64,000 bases of DNA, taken from Oncomelania hupensis. Its lineage: Eukaryota > Mollusca > Gastropoda > Littorinimorpha > Pomatiopsidae. Made by a program: the position numbers and the translations under genes. Shown here one piece after another: positions 21,070-32,039 of this stretch (the first letter of the stretch is position 1; every line of letters starts with the position of its first letter). The notes under the pieces are model-generated. The model had not been told where the DNA came from. It made no database searches and was given only the letters and a program-made list of their open reading frames with translations. The DNA lies in NCBI GenBank assembly GCA_036898135.1, contig CM072525.1, positions 50,576,790 to 50,640,789 of the forward strand. Direction: 5' to 3'.

Positions 21070-22481
21070 CTTCAACATCTTACTAGAGCGCATCATGTGA
21101 GATGCCCTTGCAGATCAAGAAAGCACAGTCAGCATAGAGGGAAGAGCAATCTCCAACCTTTGTTTTGTGTTTGACACTGATGGATTAGCTGGAGAGGAAC
21201 AAGAACTTGAACAGCTGGTATAGAAGCTTGACACCACCTCCAGAGCCTTTGGAAGGGAAATAAGTGCAGAGAAGACCAAAATGATGACCAACAACATCAA
21301 TGGCATCAACACGGACATCAAAGTCCAAGGCCAATCCCTCAACACAGTGAATAGCTTCAAATATTTAGGAGCCATTGTGTCAGACAGTGGGTCCCGACAG
21401 GAATTCCTCTCCAGGATCGCACAAACAACTGCTGCCCTGGCGAGGTTGAAGCCAATTTTGAAAGACAGGACCATCAGCCTACATTCCAATGTAAGACTGC
21501 TGCGCTCCTTTGTCATCTCCATCTTCCTGTACGCTTGTGAAACATGAACCCTCACAGCAGATCTCCAACCAAGAATACAAAGCACGGAGATGAGGTTCTA
21601 CAGAAGACTTCTGGGCATTTCCTAAACCCAGCACATCACCAACGACGAAGTCCGACAGACCATCACACAAGCCATTGGACCACACTGATGACCTGCTCAC
21701 AGTGGTGAAAAAACTGAAACTCCGATGGTATGGCCACATCACCAGATCATCAGGTCTTGCAAAGACCATCCTGCAAGGCACACTGCAAGGAGGTAGAAGA
21801 AGAGGTAGACCGAAAAAGAGGTGGGAGGACAACATTAGAGAATGGACTAGTTTGACACTGAGCATAACCATCAGGGTTGCCGAGGACAGGGAAAGATGGA
21901 GTATGCTGGTTAAACGATCATCTGTGGTGCCCCTACGACCTCCGAGTTACGGGATAGGATAGGAAATCAAACTGCCCCATGCACCCATTTGCGAGATGTG
22001 AGAAGGGACCCAGCACTTACTGGGTATATTTGTGTGTCTGGCATTCACCTGTCTAGGGCATGAGCGTCAGGATCTTTAAAGTCCATGCGATGAAATGATC
22101 GCATGCACAGACTAGACCTATTCTAAACTGAAGGAGTAAAATTTGGCTCAGTTCTTTTATGTGAGGTTTGTTTATTTAGTACATTGATTTTAGATGTTCG
22201 CACATAGACACACACTTATAAATACAGGGTGGGCCAATAAAATGTTACCACTTTTTAATTGTACATAAGTTTTTACAATGAGAACGTTTTCGAAAATTTT
22301 CTTCACATAAGTGTCACGGAAGCACCAAATTATCATTTGATACCAAAGATTTCCCCACTTTTTCATTCGTTCTGTACACAATTTAATAATTGATGGTATG
22401 CTCAATCCCCGCTCCTCTTCTATGGATTACAGTTGCAACACGCACATTGAAGTTTGTGATGACATTGCCACACATCTCAAG

Positions 22482-23347
22482 TAGAGGGTGGAACCGGTAC
22501 GATTTCTCAAACCGGTTTTTAACCAGTTTTTCCAATAGAAAACGGCAGTTTAAAACCGGTTAACCGGATAGAAGTTACAACTGGTTACCCCGGGTAAAGG
22601 CGCATAGTAAGCAAGGGAAATAACCTCTGTAGTACATCTTGGGTATGGCTGTTTCCTGGAAGTACTTTCTTCCAGGGACGCTGTATTTGGGATCGAGTGT
22701 TTCCAGTAGATCTTTGAAATACCGACTCTCCACAATTCGGAACGGCTGAAGTTCTTTCACGATGAATTTTGTCACCTTTTCGTTGATTTCGGATGCTTTC
22801 TTGGAGTTAGCTGGATATACCTGCTTCTTTTTAAGTGCTTCACTGATTGTCATTTGTTTTGTGTCGCCTTTACTTGTACTGGCACCTCCTTCAGTCACAA
22901 TGCTCACGTCAGCGTCAGCGCTGCTGGTACACGGACTAGATCTAGCATGTAGGACTTGTGGGTTAGATTTATTGGGTGCAGGGCCACCAGGCTTGGCTGG
23001 CTTCAGCAGCAGCAAAGGGTGGTGCTGTCGGCGAATGTGTGCATTCAGATTTGAAGTGCCACCGCCAAGTTTAATACTTGCCTTACACTCTTTACAGTAA
23101 CCGGTATTATTGTCAACCTTTCCAGCTTCTGTCTCTCGCAGGAGAAAGAATCTCCAAATGTCAGCTTTCCCACGCATGTTCGCTACGAATTTCTCTGTTT
23201 CCGCCATTTTGCTAGTGCTTTACGGGACGAGTGATGTCCCTTAGAAAAACCGCGGTTTTCCGTTTTTTTAAGGCCAAACCGGTTTACCGAACCGTGAGAA
23301 AGTCGAACCGATTGTAACCGGAAAACCGGTAAAACCGAACACCCCTA
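22482..23347 (-). mobile_element. Non-autonomous hAT element inside the mariner-like element
   Basis: 866 bp bounded by ATCTCAAG at 22474-22481 and 23348-23355, the 8-bp duplication typical of hAT. The ends read TAGAGGGTG and CACCCCTA, and the subterminal regions are dense in the palindromic word ACCGGTT. It carries only the 5' part of a BED/hAT transposase gene. Confidence 0.92.
22575..23207 (-). CDS. BED zinc finger / hAT transposase N-terminal fragment (210 aa)
   Basis: The ATG at 23207 opens MAETEKFVANMRGKADIWRF. A BED-type finger follows: YCKECKASIKLGGGTSNLNA and then HIRRQHHPLL, giving C-x2-C and H-x4-H. Next come a Ser/Thr-rich linker and VTKFIVKELQPFRIVESRYF, then DLLETLDPKYSVPGR, the segment before the RNaseH-like core in hAT transposases. 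The frame ends shortly after; the DDE core and dimerisation region are absent. It may still bind DNA but cannot be an active transposase. Confidence 0.88.
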   Translation of the reverse strand: MAETEKFVANMRGKADIWRFFLLRETEAGKVDNNTGYCKECKASIKLGGGTSNLNAHIRRQHHPLLLLKPAKPGGPAPNKSNPQVLHARSSPCTSSADADVSIVTEGGASTSKGDTKQMTISEALKKKQVYPANSKKASEINEKVTKFIVKELQPFRIVESRYFKDLLETLDPKYSVPGRKYFQETAIPKMYYRGYFPCLLCAFTRGNQL

Positions 23348-24032
23348 ATCTCAAGTGGGATTCTCTGAATTTCCTGACAGATGTTGGTCTTCAGGGCCAA
23401 ATGGTCTGTGGGTTGTTGTAGTATTCTCTCTTCTTCATGTTCCCCCCATAGGAAGTAGTCTGCGGGAGAAAGATCAGGGGAGTAGGCAGGCCATGAGTTT
23501 CTGTGCGCTATGAGATAAGCCTATTTCCTGGAAAGAATTGTTTGAGGAATTCCAGTGAAAAAATTGATTATGTTTGGTGTCAAATGATAATTTGGACATT
23601 TTTATGAATAAAAATTTCGAGAAAATTCTCATTTAAAACCCTTATTTACGATTAAAAAGTGGTAACATTTTATTGGCCCAACCTGTATATATGTATCTAT
23701 ACTTAAAGGTGTACTCTATTTTAGTACTTAAACTAATGCAGGCTATTTTCTATATTTCACAACCTCTAGCGATTAAAATAGTTTTTTTCAACATCAAGTA
23801 ATATACCATCATTACTTTAGCTTAAATCATGAAAATAAATCTGAGGTCTAGATCAAAAAATCATTTTCATGCATATTTTCATTTTATTTAGTATTATTTC
23901 ATTTTAGAATTCTAAACATTTTTGTTACTTTTTTTATTTACTGAGAAGGCAACCAAAATGTTGCCTACTTGGGTGATGAATTCATCTTCAATTCAATCAT
24001 TTAAAATCCCTCTTAAAACTCATTATTTTTCT

Positions 24033-24233
24033 GAGGGGCCGGGTAGCTCAGTTGGTAAGAGCGTCTTGCTAGTAACCGAAAGGTCGCTGGTTCGAATCCC
24101 GGATTGGTCAACGTGTGATCATATTATTTTCCCCTTTACCAACAACTGGCCCGCTGGTGTCAGTATAAATCGGTCCAGTAGTCACCTATATGCGAAAGTG
24201 TCGTGTGACTATAATCTACAAACAACAACAACA
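24033..24233 (+). mobile_element. SINE-1, copy 2
   Basis: 201-bp tRNA-headed SINE: box A-like GTAGCTCAGTTGGTAAGAGC, a TTGCTAGTAACC loop resembling tRNA-Thr(AGT), box B GGTTCGAATCC, a family body, then an AAC-repeat tail. ATTATTTTTCT at 24022-24032 and 24234-24244 is the 11-bp target duplication. The anticodon stem does not pair, so it is not a working tRNA gene. Confidence 0.94.
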
Positions 24234-24475
24234 ATTATTTTTCTTTCACCGATTGAAATAAAAGAAACAGACCTGCAAAGATAGTTTGAGTGTGCACGAT
24301 GTGAGTGTGTGCACATGAGTGAGTGATTTAGAGTGTGTGTGTGTTAGTATGTGTTTGTGTGTATGAGTTACGGTCATTAGTTTTTATATATTAGGTTAAT
24401 ATGGTGCATACATATTTATAATAATAATAATAATGAATAAAATCAAAAATTTCAAAAATCAACAGTTGACAATAG

Positions 24476-24667
<192 letters not shown>

Positions 24668-25296
24668 TAAAGGAAGACTGCCTTACCAAACAGGCAGACT
24701 TTGAATTCAGAGAATTGCGGAGGAATTTATCCTGGTAGATCGTGGCAGGAAATTGCCAGTAATTAAACAAACGTGTACATAAGCCCAAAGGAATGCTTAT
24801 TTGGACAAAAATAACACAAAATGATAAAATGCTAATTTTGGAGATAATTGTCAGTGTACCTATGAAAACAAATTGTAGTCTTAAGAAAATTCATGATTTA
24901 GGGATCCACACATGGATTTAGAAATGTCTCGACATATCTGAGTATGCTTTGGTAGAATGGAATGCTAGCACTATACACAAGCGGCATCCTCATCATATTG
25001 CATTTGTTTTCTTCAGGGTTTCTATGTAAATATAGTGCCAATTTTCATATTGATTTTCTATCATTCCGCAAGTTGGTAGTGTGAATGACTATCACTGGTT
25101 GTCATAAACAATAAATAAAAAGCAGTTAATGTAAAGGAAGCGAATAATTGACCGAAACTGCTAAAGTCAACCTCTTGAGCAAGGGGAGATAATATTATTT
25201 ATGATGAATGCAATCTCATGAATTGTTGGCATTGTTCTCAGTGCTAATATATTCAAGTTGTTATGTAATTAACATTACTATGGCTTGACATTACAG

Positions 25297-25404
25297 GGTA
25301 GTTCCATCTACTCTGACACGGCGGCTGCTAACTACGGATCTCGGGATGTGTTCAGTACTTATCTCTCTAATGTCCCTGCCAAGAGATTCGGGACTACAGA
25401 AGAG
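25297..25404 (+). CDS. PECR: PECR exon 6
   Basis: Acceptor TTGACATTACAG|GGT, donor GAAGAG|GTATTA, 36 codons. It encodes GSSIYSDTAAANYGSRDVFS and then TYLSNVPAKRFGTTEE, the substrate-loop region followed by the conserved IPAKR.G..EEV segment. Confidence 0.93.
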
Positions 25405-25472
25405 GTATTACTGCAGCCGTTTATGTATTCATATAATTAGTCCCCATACTTTACATACTACAAGGTAATACA

Positions 25473-25600
25473 CTATCCTATCCTATCCTGTCCCGTAACC
25501 CGGAGGTTGTAGGGGCACCACAGATGATCGTTTAACCAGCATACTCCATCTTTCTCTGTCCTCAGCAGCCCTGATGGCTTCGCTCAGTGTCAAACACACA
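25473..25600 (-). mobile_element. LINE-G 3' end, very short copy
   Basis: The reversed terminal 125 bp of LINE-G, from (TATCC)n at 25478 to the LTLSEAIRAAEDRERW coding end. AATACAC occurs just outside each end (about 25468 and 25605), a likely 7-bp or longer target duplication. It is in PECR intron 6. Confidence 0.85.
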
Positions 25601-26096
25601 TTACAATACACATTATTAGCCAAACGCCCGCCCCGAATTCTACATTTTATTTCTTCCAAGCATTGGCACTTCATAGAGTAAAATAAAGATGCATTAGCAT
25701 TGCATAATATACGATAGGATGCATTGGCGCTGCTTAGGATACGACTTGGCACTGATATGATAAGACACACAAGAAAATGACCCACATTATTATACCTTCG
25801 TTCGGACAGATTTTTAGCCTCATATTATTATAATATGCATGGGTTGAAGTCGAGAAAAAAGGTATCGTCTTGTAGTTGGTAAAGTAAGGTAAGTTTCAAA
25901 ATATACAATACTATGTCATTAACCCTGTCCGCCCCAAATCACCCCTCCTTGCACCATCACTCCTTCCAAGGAAAAATGCCTACAAAATAAAATCCATTGT
26001 ACAGATAGTTTTACTGCAGGCATTTAATACACTTCATGGGTGCTTGTGGTTATGTCGGAATCGGGAATTTTGATAGGAGTTGTGGCAGGCACAGTG

Positions 26097-27277
26097 CAGG
26101 AAGACATTACAGGTCTGCTGCAGTCTTGGAACAGACATTAATTATTGATTATAGTGTAGACTACAAATAAAGTTCAGGAAGACATTACAGGTCTGCTGCA
26201 GTCTTGGAACAGACATTAATTATTGATTATAGTGTAGACTACAAATAAAGTTCAGGAAGACATTACAGGTCTGCTGCAGTCTTGGAACAGACATTAATTA
26301 TTGATTATAGTGTAGACTACAAATAAAGTTCAGGCAGACATTACAGGTCCGCTGCAGTCTTGGACCAGACATTAATTATTGATTATAGTGTAGACTACAA
26401 ATAAAGTTCAGGAAGACATTACAGGTCTGCTGCAGTCTTGGACCAGACAGTAATTATTGATTATAGTGTAGACTACAAATAAAGTTCAGGAAGACATTAC
26501 AGGTCTGCTGCAGTCTTGGACCAGACAGTAATTATTGATTATAGTGTAGACTACAAATAAAGTTCAGGCAGACATTACAGGTCTGCTGCAGTCTTGGACC
26601 AGACAGTAATTATTGATTATAGTGTAGACTACAAATAAAGTTCAGGCGGACATTACAGGTCTGCTGCAGTCTTGGACCAGACAGTAATTATTGATTATAG
26701 TGTAGACTACAAATAAAGTTCAGGCGGACATTACAGGTCTGCTGCAGTCTTGGACCAGACAGTAATTATTGATTATAGTGTAGACTACAAATAAAGTTCA
26801 GGCAGACATTACAGGTCTGCTGCAGTCTTGGACCAGACAGTAATTATTGATTATAGTGTAGACTACAAATAAAGTTCAGGCAGACATTACAGGTCTGCTG
26901 CAGTCTTGGACCAGACAGTAATTATTGATTATAGTGTAGACTACAAATAAAGTTCAGGCAGACATTACAGGTCTGCTGCAGTCTTGGACCAGACAGTAAT
27001 TATTGATTATAGTGTAGACTACAAATAAAGTTCAGGCAGACATTACAGGTCTGCTGCAGTCTTGGACCAGACAGTAATTATTGATTATAGTGTAGACTAC
27101 AAATAAAGTTCAGGCAGACATTACAGGTCTGCTGCAGTCTTGGAACAGACATTAATTATTGATTATAGTGTAAACTACAAATAAAGTACAGGAAGACATT
27201 ACAGGTCTGCTGCAGTCTTGGACCAGACAGTAATTATTGATTATAGTGTAGACTACAAATAAAGTTCAGGAAGACCT
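26097..27277. repeat. 78-bp tandem repeat array
   Basis: About 15 head-to-tail copies of a 78-bp unit (CAGGAAGACATTACAGGTCT ... ACAAATAAAGTT) in PECR intron 6. Variants cluster: ACATTAATTA in the first four copies and one near the end, ACAGTAATTA in the middle, and GGCGGACA in two neighbours. This indicates local copy exchange. Each unit holds an AATAAAG, a potential polyadenylation-like word repeated 15 times in the sense strand of PECR. Confidence 0.97.
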
Positions 27278-28012
27278 TTGGGACCCCATATTTTTCCTTG
27301 ACACGTTTGTCACACACTTTTCAGTGTTTATCCGCAAGTAAAATGGTTGTTGGCTACACAGTTACATACCTGTCAAGTGCTACGGATTTTTGCGTAGCGC
27401 TACGCATTTGAAACATTTTCCCATTGCTACGGCGTATCACAAAGCTGCTACACAATTTTTCAAAAATGACGATAATATTTTTTAACCAAGGGGGTTTTCG
27501 CGCGAAAGTAGTCTGTTCCGGTCGAGTCCGGTTTAAAGACACTTAGTAAAAGCACCGCACTTCCGCAACACGTGTTCGTTCAGAACTTCAGTCTACGCTC
27601 AGTCTTTGTGAGGGAGAGACAGACGGAGTTGAACAAAGAAAATGGCAAAGCCCACCTAAAAAATGATGTGTGTGTTTGTATTGGATGCAGAAGTTTCCAG
27701 TTTTGTTGCGAATCGCGTGATTCACATTAGTGATACACCAAACCTCCATTTGCTATGGTTTTTCTGTTAAATGGCTACACCACAACCCGAAAACCCCTTG
27801 ACAGGTATGCAGTTAGGCACCTGTTTGTACAATTGCTCTAGCTCTTGTTTATGTTGGATGAGAAGGCAAGTCATTAGTGTATGACTCACATGCAGATTTT
27901 TTTAAAAATTTGGTTGTGACATGCAAAAACAGATAAGATACAGCGCTGTGCAAATTTATTATTATCATTATTGTGTGTATATGTATTTGTTGTCATTGAC
28001 TTTGTCTTGTAG

Positions 28013-28168
<156 letters not shown>

Positions 28169-28317
28169 TGACGTTTATGAGCTGTGACCATCTTGGGGTG
28201 TTCTTCTAAAGTTTTCATGTGGAGTTTGTACATGGTAATTTTATATTTTGATCACCTCACTATATTTTATTTTATAGATTTTATTTTCTTGTTGCTTCTA
28301 TTAATCTGTATGCAGCA

Positions 28318-28480
28318 GCAGGGATAGTTCCGTGGTTCAGAGCTCAAGCCTTGTTGTATATGTGAGTCTTGGACGAAGTGGGTTCGAATCCTGACTTCAG
28401 TATACCATGTAGTTCAGGCTGGATATCATTGACCAGCGCCTTCAGAAGCTCTCTGAGCTTGTAAGTGCTCTAAGTAAGAA
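28318..28480 (+). mobile_element. SINE-2, diverged copy
   Basis: The head GGGATAG.TC.GTGGTTCAGAG, box B GGTTCGAATCC, and the shared 3' domain CCAGCGCCTTCAGAAGCTCT lie in PECR intron 7. It is older than the copies at 45957 and 49502. Confidence 0.75.
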
Positions 28481-28489
28481 TGAACGAAC

Positions 28490-28714
28490 ATTAAATTTAA
28501 ACGTCCACACCCACCATTGGCCATAGGGCAGATGAGGATAACCATCCCAGGGAGTAGAATGTAAGGACCTAAATTAACACCGAACCTTCAGAGCAATCAC
28601 ACTGCTAAGATGGATAGTGAAAATGGCCGCTTGTTGTGTTGCCCACCACGGGATTGGAACCTGTGTCATCAGTGTGTTAGGCCAACGCTCTACCACTGAG
28701 CTAGGTGGTGAGCC
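28490..28714 (-). mobile_element. SINE-4 (tRNA head), copy 1
   Basis: The minus strand from 28714 shows box A-like TAGCTCAGTGGTAGAGCG and box B GGTTCCAATCC, then a body with GGCCATTTTCACT.TCC, CCCTGGGATGGTTATCC and a tail ACGTTTAAATTTAATG. The body recurs at 50826-51000. Confidence 0.82.
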
Positions 28715-28951
28715 ACAATTCCTTTATGCTGCAATGTAGGTAAGGGGAAATAATCGTATTCCCATTTAGGTCTGTTTCTGGTCATTTTAAAATGGATTAT
28801 TTGCCCTGTTCGGGTGTCCTTTCCCAATTGGAAAGGGAACTGACAAATAATTACCATATATAATTACCCCCCCTCCCCCCAAAAAAAAAGCATTTTCTGA
28901 AGTAGATTTGCCGTTAATTTTTATTTATTTTTATTTTTTTTAATTTGGCAG

Positions 28952-29040
28952 ACCATCACCGAAGTGAGGCTTACACTTGGGAGGAGGATTTGAAAGCACA
29001 AGGACAAGACCAAGGACCTGGTACCACCTCCAAATTGTGA
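28952..29040 (+). CDS. PECR: PECR exon 8, stop and PTS1
   Basis: Acceptor TTTAATTTGGCAG|AC. It encodes DHHRSEAYTWEEDLKAQGQD and then QGPGTTSKL, then TGA at 29038-29040. SKL at the very end is the canonical peroxisomal type-1 import signal recognised by PEX5. Human PECR ends in AKL (from memory). The preserved signal argues that this frame was under selection until recently. Confidence 0.94.
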
Positions 29041-29959
29041 TTGTGGCAGTGTTTTACTATTATTGAATTTGTCCATACTTATAGGAACAGTGGTGTACTC
29101 TACCAGTATTGAATGTTTCTAATCTATAAGTGAACATTCAGGTATACTTTATTTGTATCAAATACACAGAGGGCACAAGGAATGAAGAATGTAATTATTG
29201 TTCTGAAAGCACTAGAAACGTGCTGATCAGTTTACGAATACATGGGACATTATGAGCTGTTCGTATGGTATACTGTGGTTGAGTATAGTTTATAGTGTAG
29301 TATAGTAATAGTATAGCATAATACAGTATTGTATACTATAGTATAGTATAGTAATGGTGTGGTATATTAATAGTATAGTATAGTATAGTATAGTATAGTA
29401 TAGTATAGTATAGTATAGTATAGTATAGTATAGTATAGTATAGTAATAATGTAGTATAGTTATACCATAGTCTTAGTATAGTATTGTAATAATGTAGTTT
29501 AGTTTAGCATAGCATAATATAGCATAGCAGAGCATATATGTATCTTTTGGCATTAGTGGCCTTTTGCTCTGAAGTTGAAATGCTTTCGAAAGCCGTCAAA
29601 CTGTTCTGGCTTCAGATGCTGGTTGGCTGAGGAAGACAACATTTGCACTCCCCATTGCTCAATTCTAAGACAAACTTTACAAAAGTGTTTATAAAACAAT
29701 ACAAACAAAAAGATAAAGAGCTGTATTATTGTGATTCCTAATGAATGGTAGTGTCAGATATTGATGTTACCGGAAGAATAGGAATGTTGTACAAATCGGA
29801 ATATAACTAGTGTATTGGAATTCCCATATTTGTAAGAAGTTGGTGAATTAGGATTCCAGTCATGATTTGGGGAAAATCTAATGATAACTGGTTTTCCCTT
29901 TCATTCCATCCCCAATGGGAATCCTGTGTTAGTGAAAATGTTTTGTTTTTAACTATAAT
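29041..29959. other. PECR 3' flank with TATAG microsatellite
   Basis: It contains a (TAGTA)n tract (29345-29445) and degenerate neighbours (29280-29345, 29450-29530). No clear AATAAA polyadenylation signal close to the stop was identified. Nothing else recognised. Confidence 0.7.
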
Positions 29960-29969
29960 CCGATTGTTG

Positions 29970-30259
29970 GGGTGTCGGATAGCACAGTGGTTGGAGCACT
30001 CGCTACTGTGTCGCAAGTTAAGCACCGTCCATTGCGGTTAGCACTTGGATGGGTGACCGCAAAACGTGAAGCGACAAATAACAACGCCCCCAGTTGACTC
30101 AACTGTGACTGAGTACCTACTCTCTTAAGGATGGGAGAAGGTAAAGCAGAGAGGGAGAGAGATGGGCGTCACCCTCATTATGCTGGCCCAAGATAAGTGT
30201 AATCTCCAACATCACGCTCCTTTACGGCCACAAGGCTATGGGACCACCTTTACCTTTTA
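29970..30259 (+). mobile_element. SINE-5 with 5S rRNA-like promoter (and tRNA-like head)
   Basis: 290 bp bounded by CCGATTGTTG at 29960-29969 and 30260-30269. Inside, 30014-30060 matches the internal promoter of 5S rRNA genes in order: AAGTTAAGCACCGTC (A box), a GCGGTTAG intermediate element, and CACTTGGATGGGTGACCGC (C box). Upstream of it, ATAGCACAGTGGTTGGAGC resembles a tRNA box A. The body ends with GGCCACAAGGCTATGGGACC and a TTACC-rich tail. Confidence 0.87.
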
Positions 30260-30404
30260 CCGATTGTTGTTTTCTTTATTGTGCCTTGAGCAGCTGAAAA
30301 AGTGCTATATAAGGTTGATACAGTAAACAAATAAAATAAATATTGCTCCCGATGAAAATGTGTTGTAAATGTTAAATGAAATGCCTGAACAGAGGTGTGT
30401 TGTC

Positions 30405-30520
30405 TTGGCGCCTCGAGCGGCTTGAGTTAGATCCTGTATCGGCCAGCGCCTTGAGCAGCTCTTGAGCTGGAAAAGCGCTATATAAGAACTATTAAATAAA
30501 TTAAATAAATAAAATAAATT
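30405..30520 (+). mobile_element. SINE-3 copy
   Basis: GGCTTGAGTTAGATCCTGTA, then the core GGCCAGCGCCTTGAGCAGCT, then AAAGCGCTATATAAG and an (AATAAA)n-like tail. 5'-truncated. Confidence 0.82.
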
Positions 30521-30524
30521 AATG

Positions 30525-31300
30525 ACTACAGAATTGTTGCAAGTATGATTGTGATGTTTAGTTCAGACTGAAAGCAGGGCATGCATAATGAGCTTGCTCT
30601 CTCTTCCTCTTCACCACCTCCACATGTTATGCTCATAAATGTTTTATGTAATATTACATTACATTCTTGTTCATTACCATTATGTCTGTGCTGTTGACCA
30701 AGAAACATTTGTCAACAATTATGACTGTGATTGGTGGAACTTGCTTTAATCAGGGATTTTATTTTGGCTTAGTTGTTGTTTGTTGAATGATGACTTCACC
30801 AGTGATTATAAATTTCACGGTTTGGGAGCGAAGTTGCCTCAGTGGTGTACGCAGTGTACTTGAATGTCAGGCGATAACATTGCAAAGCCCATTGACGTCC
30901 TGAAGTTTAAAAAATGAAAATAAAAATATTATTCTGAGACACTTCGACCCTACTCTTTTGGATCTGTATAAACCGAGATGTAGTCTGTGCATAATTGCAC
31001 TGACTTTAAAAATCCTGACGCTCATGTCCTAGACGGGCGAGTGCCGGCTACTCAAAAACGAATCGGCTGCTCAAACGGGTTATTCCCAAACCACGCATCG
31101 TTGAACCTATAGTATCTTCATTTATATCCAAAACTACAGTCCTACAAATGGGAAGACATTGATATAGGCCTGTGTTATTATATGCGGAACTTTGACCTAT
31201 CATAGGCCTATATCGTGTCGATGTAAGGGAAGACTGCATGTGCGCTGTTGAGCCGAGAATAAACTGTTTGAGCGGCCCGTTGCTTTCACCAAAGACGCAG
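30525..31300. other. Intergenic, nothing recognised
   Basis: No open frame, RNA or repeat family was identified. Confidence 0.5.
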
Positions 31301-31302
31301 TT

Positions 31303-31502
31303 GTTGTTGTTGTTTGTAGATTATAGTCACACGACACTTTCGCATATAGGTGACTACTGGACCAATTTATACTGACACCAGCGGGCCAGTTGTTGGTAAA
31401 GGGGAAAATAATATGATCACACGTTGACCAATCCGGGATTCGAACCAGCGACCTTTCGGTTACTAGCAAGACGCTCTTACCAACTGAGCTACCCGGGCCC
31501 CC
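31303..31502 (-). mobile_element. SINE-1, copy 3
   Basis: Reversed SINE-1 with an AAC-type tail at its left end. AGACGCAGTT at 31293-31302 and 31503-31512 is the 10-bp target duplication. Confidence 0.93.
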
Positions 31503-31702
31503 AGACGCAGTTTTGATCCCACCCTTCCTATTTATATGACAAATGGCTGTGCGTTATCGAGGATCCACTTTCTTTTTGCTATTACGGATCCATTCTACCG
31601 GTCCCTGCGTTTAGAAGCAAACTGAAGTACAGCGATGCTTATCACAGAACGTCCTAATTACGCACACTTGAATGAAGAGTGGGGGCAGCAAGTGATTGCT
31701 TC

Positions 31703-31942
31703 CAATGGGCTCTATGCACAAAGGCGTGGCGGCCACGTGCTGCAGGAATAACACGGCGTGCTCGAGTTTGAAAATGGTGAAGTACTGTGCTGCGTTTGGA
31801 TGCTATAACTTCGACGTAAACCTTTATGCAAAGAAAAGAACATTTCCTTTCATCGATTTCCACTGAAAGATGAAATATTGCCATGACCGCTTTGTTATTC
31901 CCGCGCCACGTGACCATGCCGCCGACTTGTGCATAGAGCCCA
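31703..31942 (+). mobile_element. P-like DNA element remnant with THAP start, copy 1
   Basis: 240 bp with terminal inverted repeats TGGGCTCTATGCACA and TGTGCATAGAGCCCA and a shared CACGTG about 30 bp inside each end. TTGCTTC flanks both sides (7 bp). Inside, ATGGTGAAGTACTGTGCTGC at 31772 reads MVKYCAAFGC, the start of a THAP zinc finger; the frame is broken soon after. THAP domains with 7-8 bp duplications point to the P superfamily (inference). Confidence 0.72.
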
Positions 31943-32039
31943 TTGCTTCTGCTTCCCACAACCCTGCCCAGCGCACTCTCTTTTCTGATTGTACATCATG
32001 ATTAGCAACTGTGTGTGAGGGTGCTTGTGTGTGTTTGTG

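Larger units (their letters stand above)
18714..21964 (+). mobile_element. LINE-G copy C (endonuclease plus RT), split by retroposon R copy 4
   Basis: The longest copy of the family. The apurinic-type endonuclease part (18715-19340) shows GDWNAKVG, the LGLHKKSRRWTW region, QIDYIMVKKRF and the terminal GSDHNLVMMSF. The reverse-transcriptase half follows but is dead: an in-frame stop after FDLDKL (19340), a deletion near 19560, and further stops and shifts. It is interrupted at 20509-21069 by a family R retroposon and ends with a short GGATA tail. It lies about 60 bp after PECR exon 4. I could not read its own target duplication, so its left edge is approximate. Confidence 0.88.
22383..23510 (-). 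pseudogene. Mariner-like transposase C-terminal remnant
   Basis: On the minus strand 23510-23356 reads RNSWPAYSPDLSPADYFLWG, the region holding the last catalytic Asp of mariner-type DDE/D transposases. It then reads ...EIQRIPLE and, across the hAT insertion, continues in frame at 22473 with MCGNVITNFN...IEHTIN to TAA at 22385-22383. A stop upstream shows the N-terminal two thirds are gone. Confidence 0.85.
22225..23685 (-). mobile_element. Mariner/Tc1-like element, split by a hAT element
   Basis: Terminal inverted repeats begin CAGGGTGGGCCAATAAAATG and extend with few mismatches for about 37 bp at both ends. The element is flanked by TA, the expected target duplication of the superfamily. 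Without the inserted hAT unit it is about 590 bp, so it is an internally deleted copy. It lies in PECR intron 4. Confidence 0.9.

Noticed and set aside
24033..24110. tRNA-Thr(AGT) gene
   Set aside because: Box A and box B are good, but the anticodon stem does not pair, and the piece is the head of a SINE with tail and target duplication.
30014..30060. 5S rRNA gene
   Set aside because: Only the internal promoter region is 5S-like; the rest does not match and the unit has SINE hallmarks.
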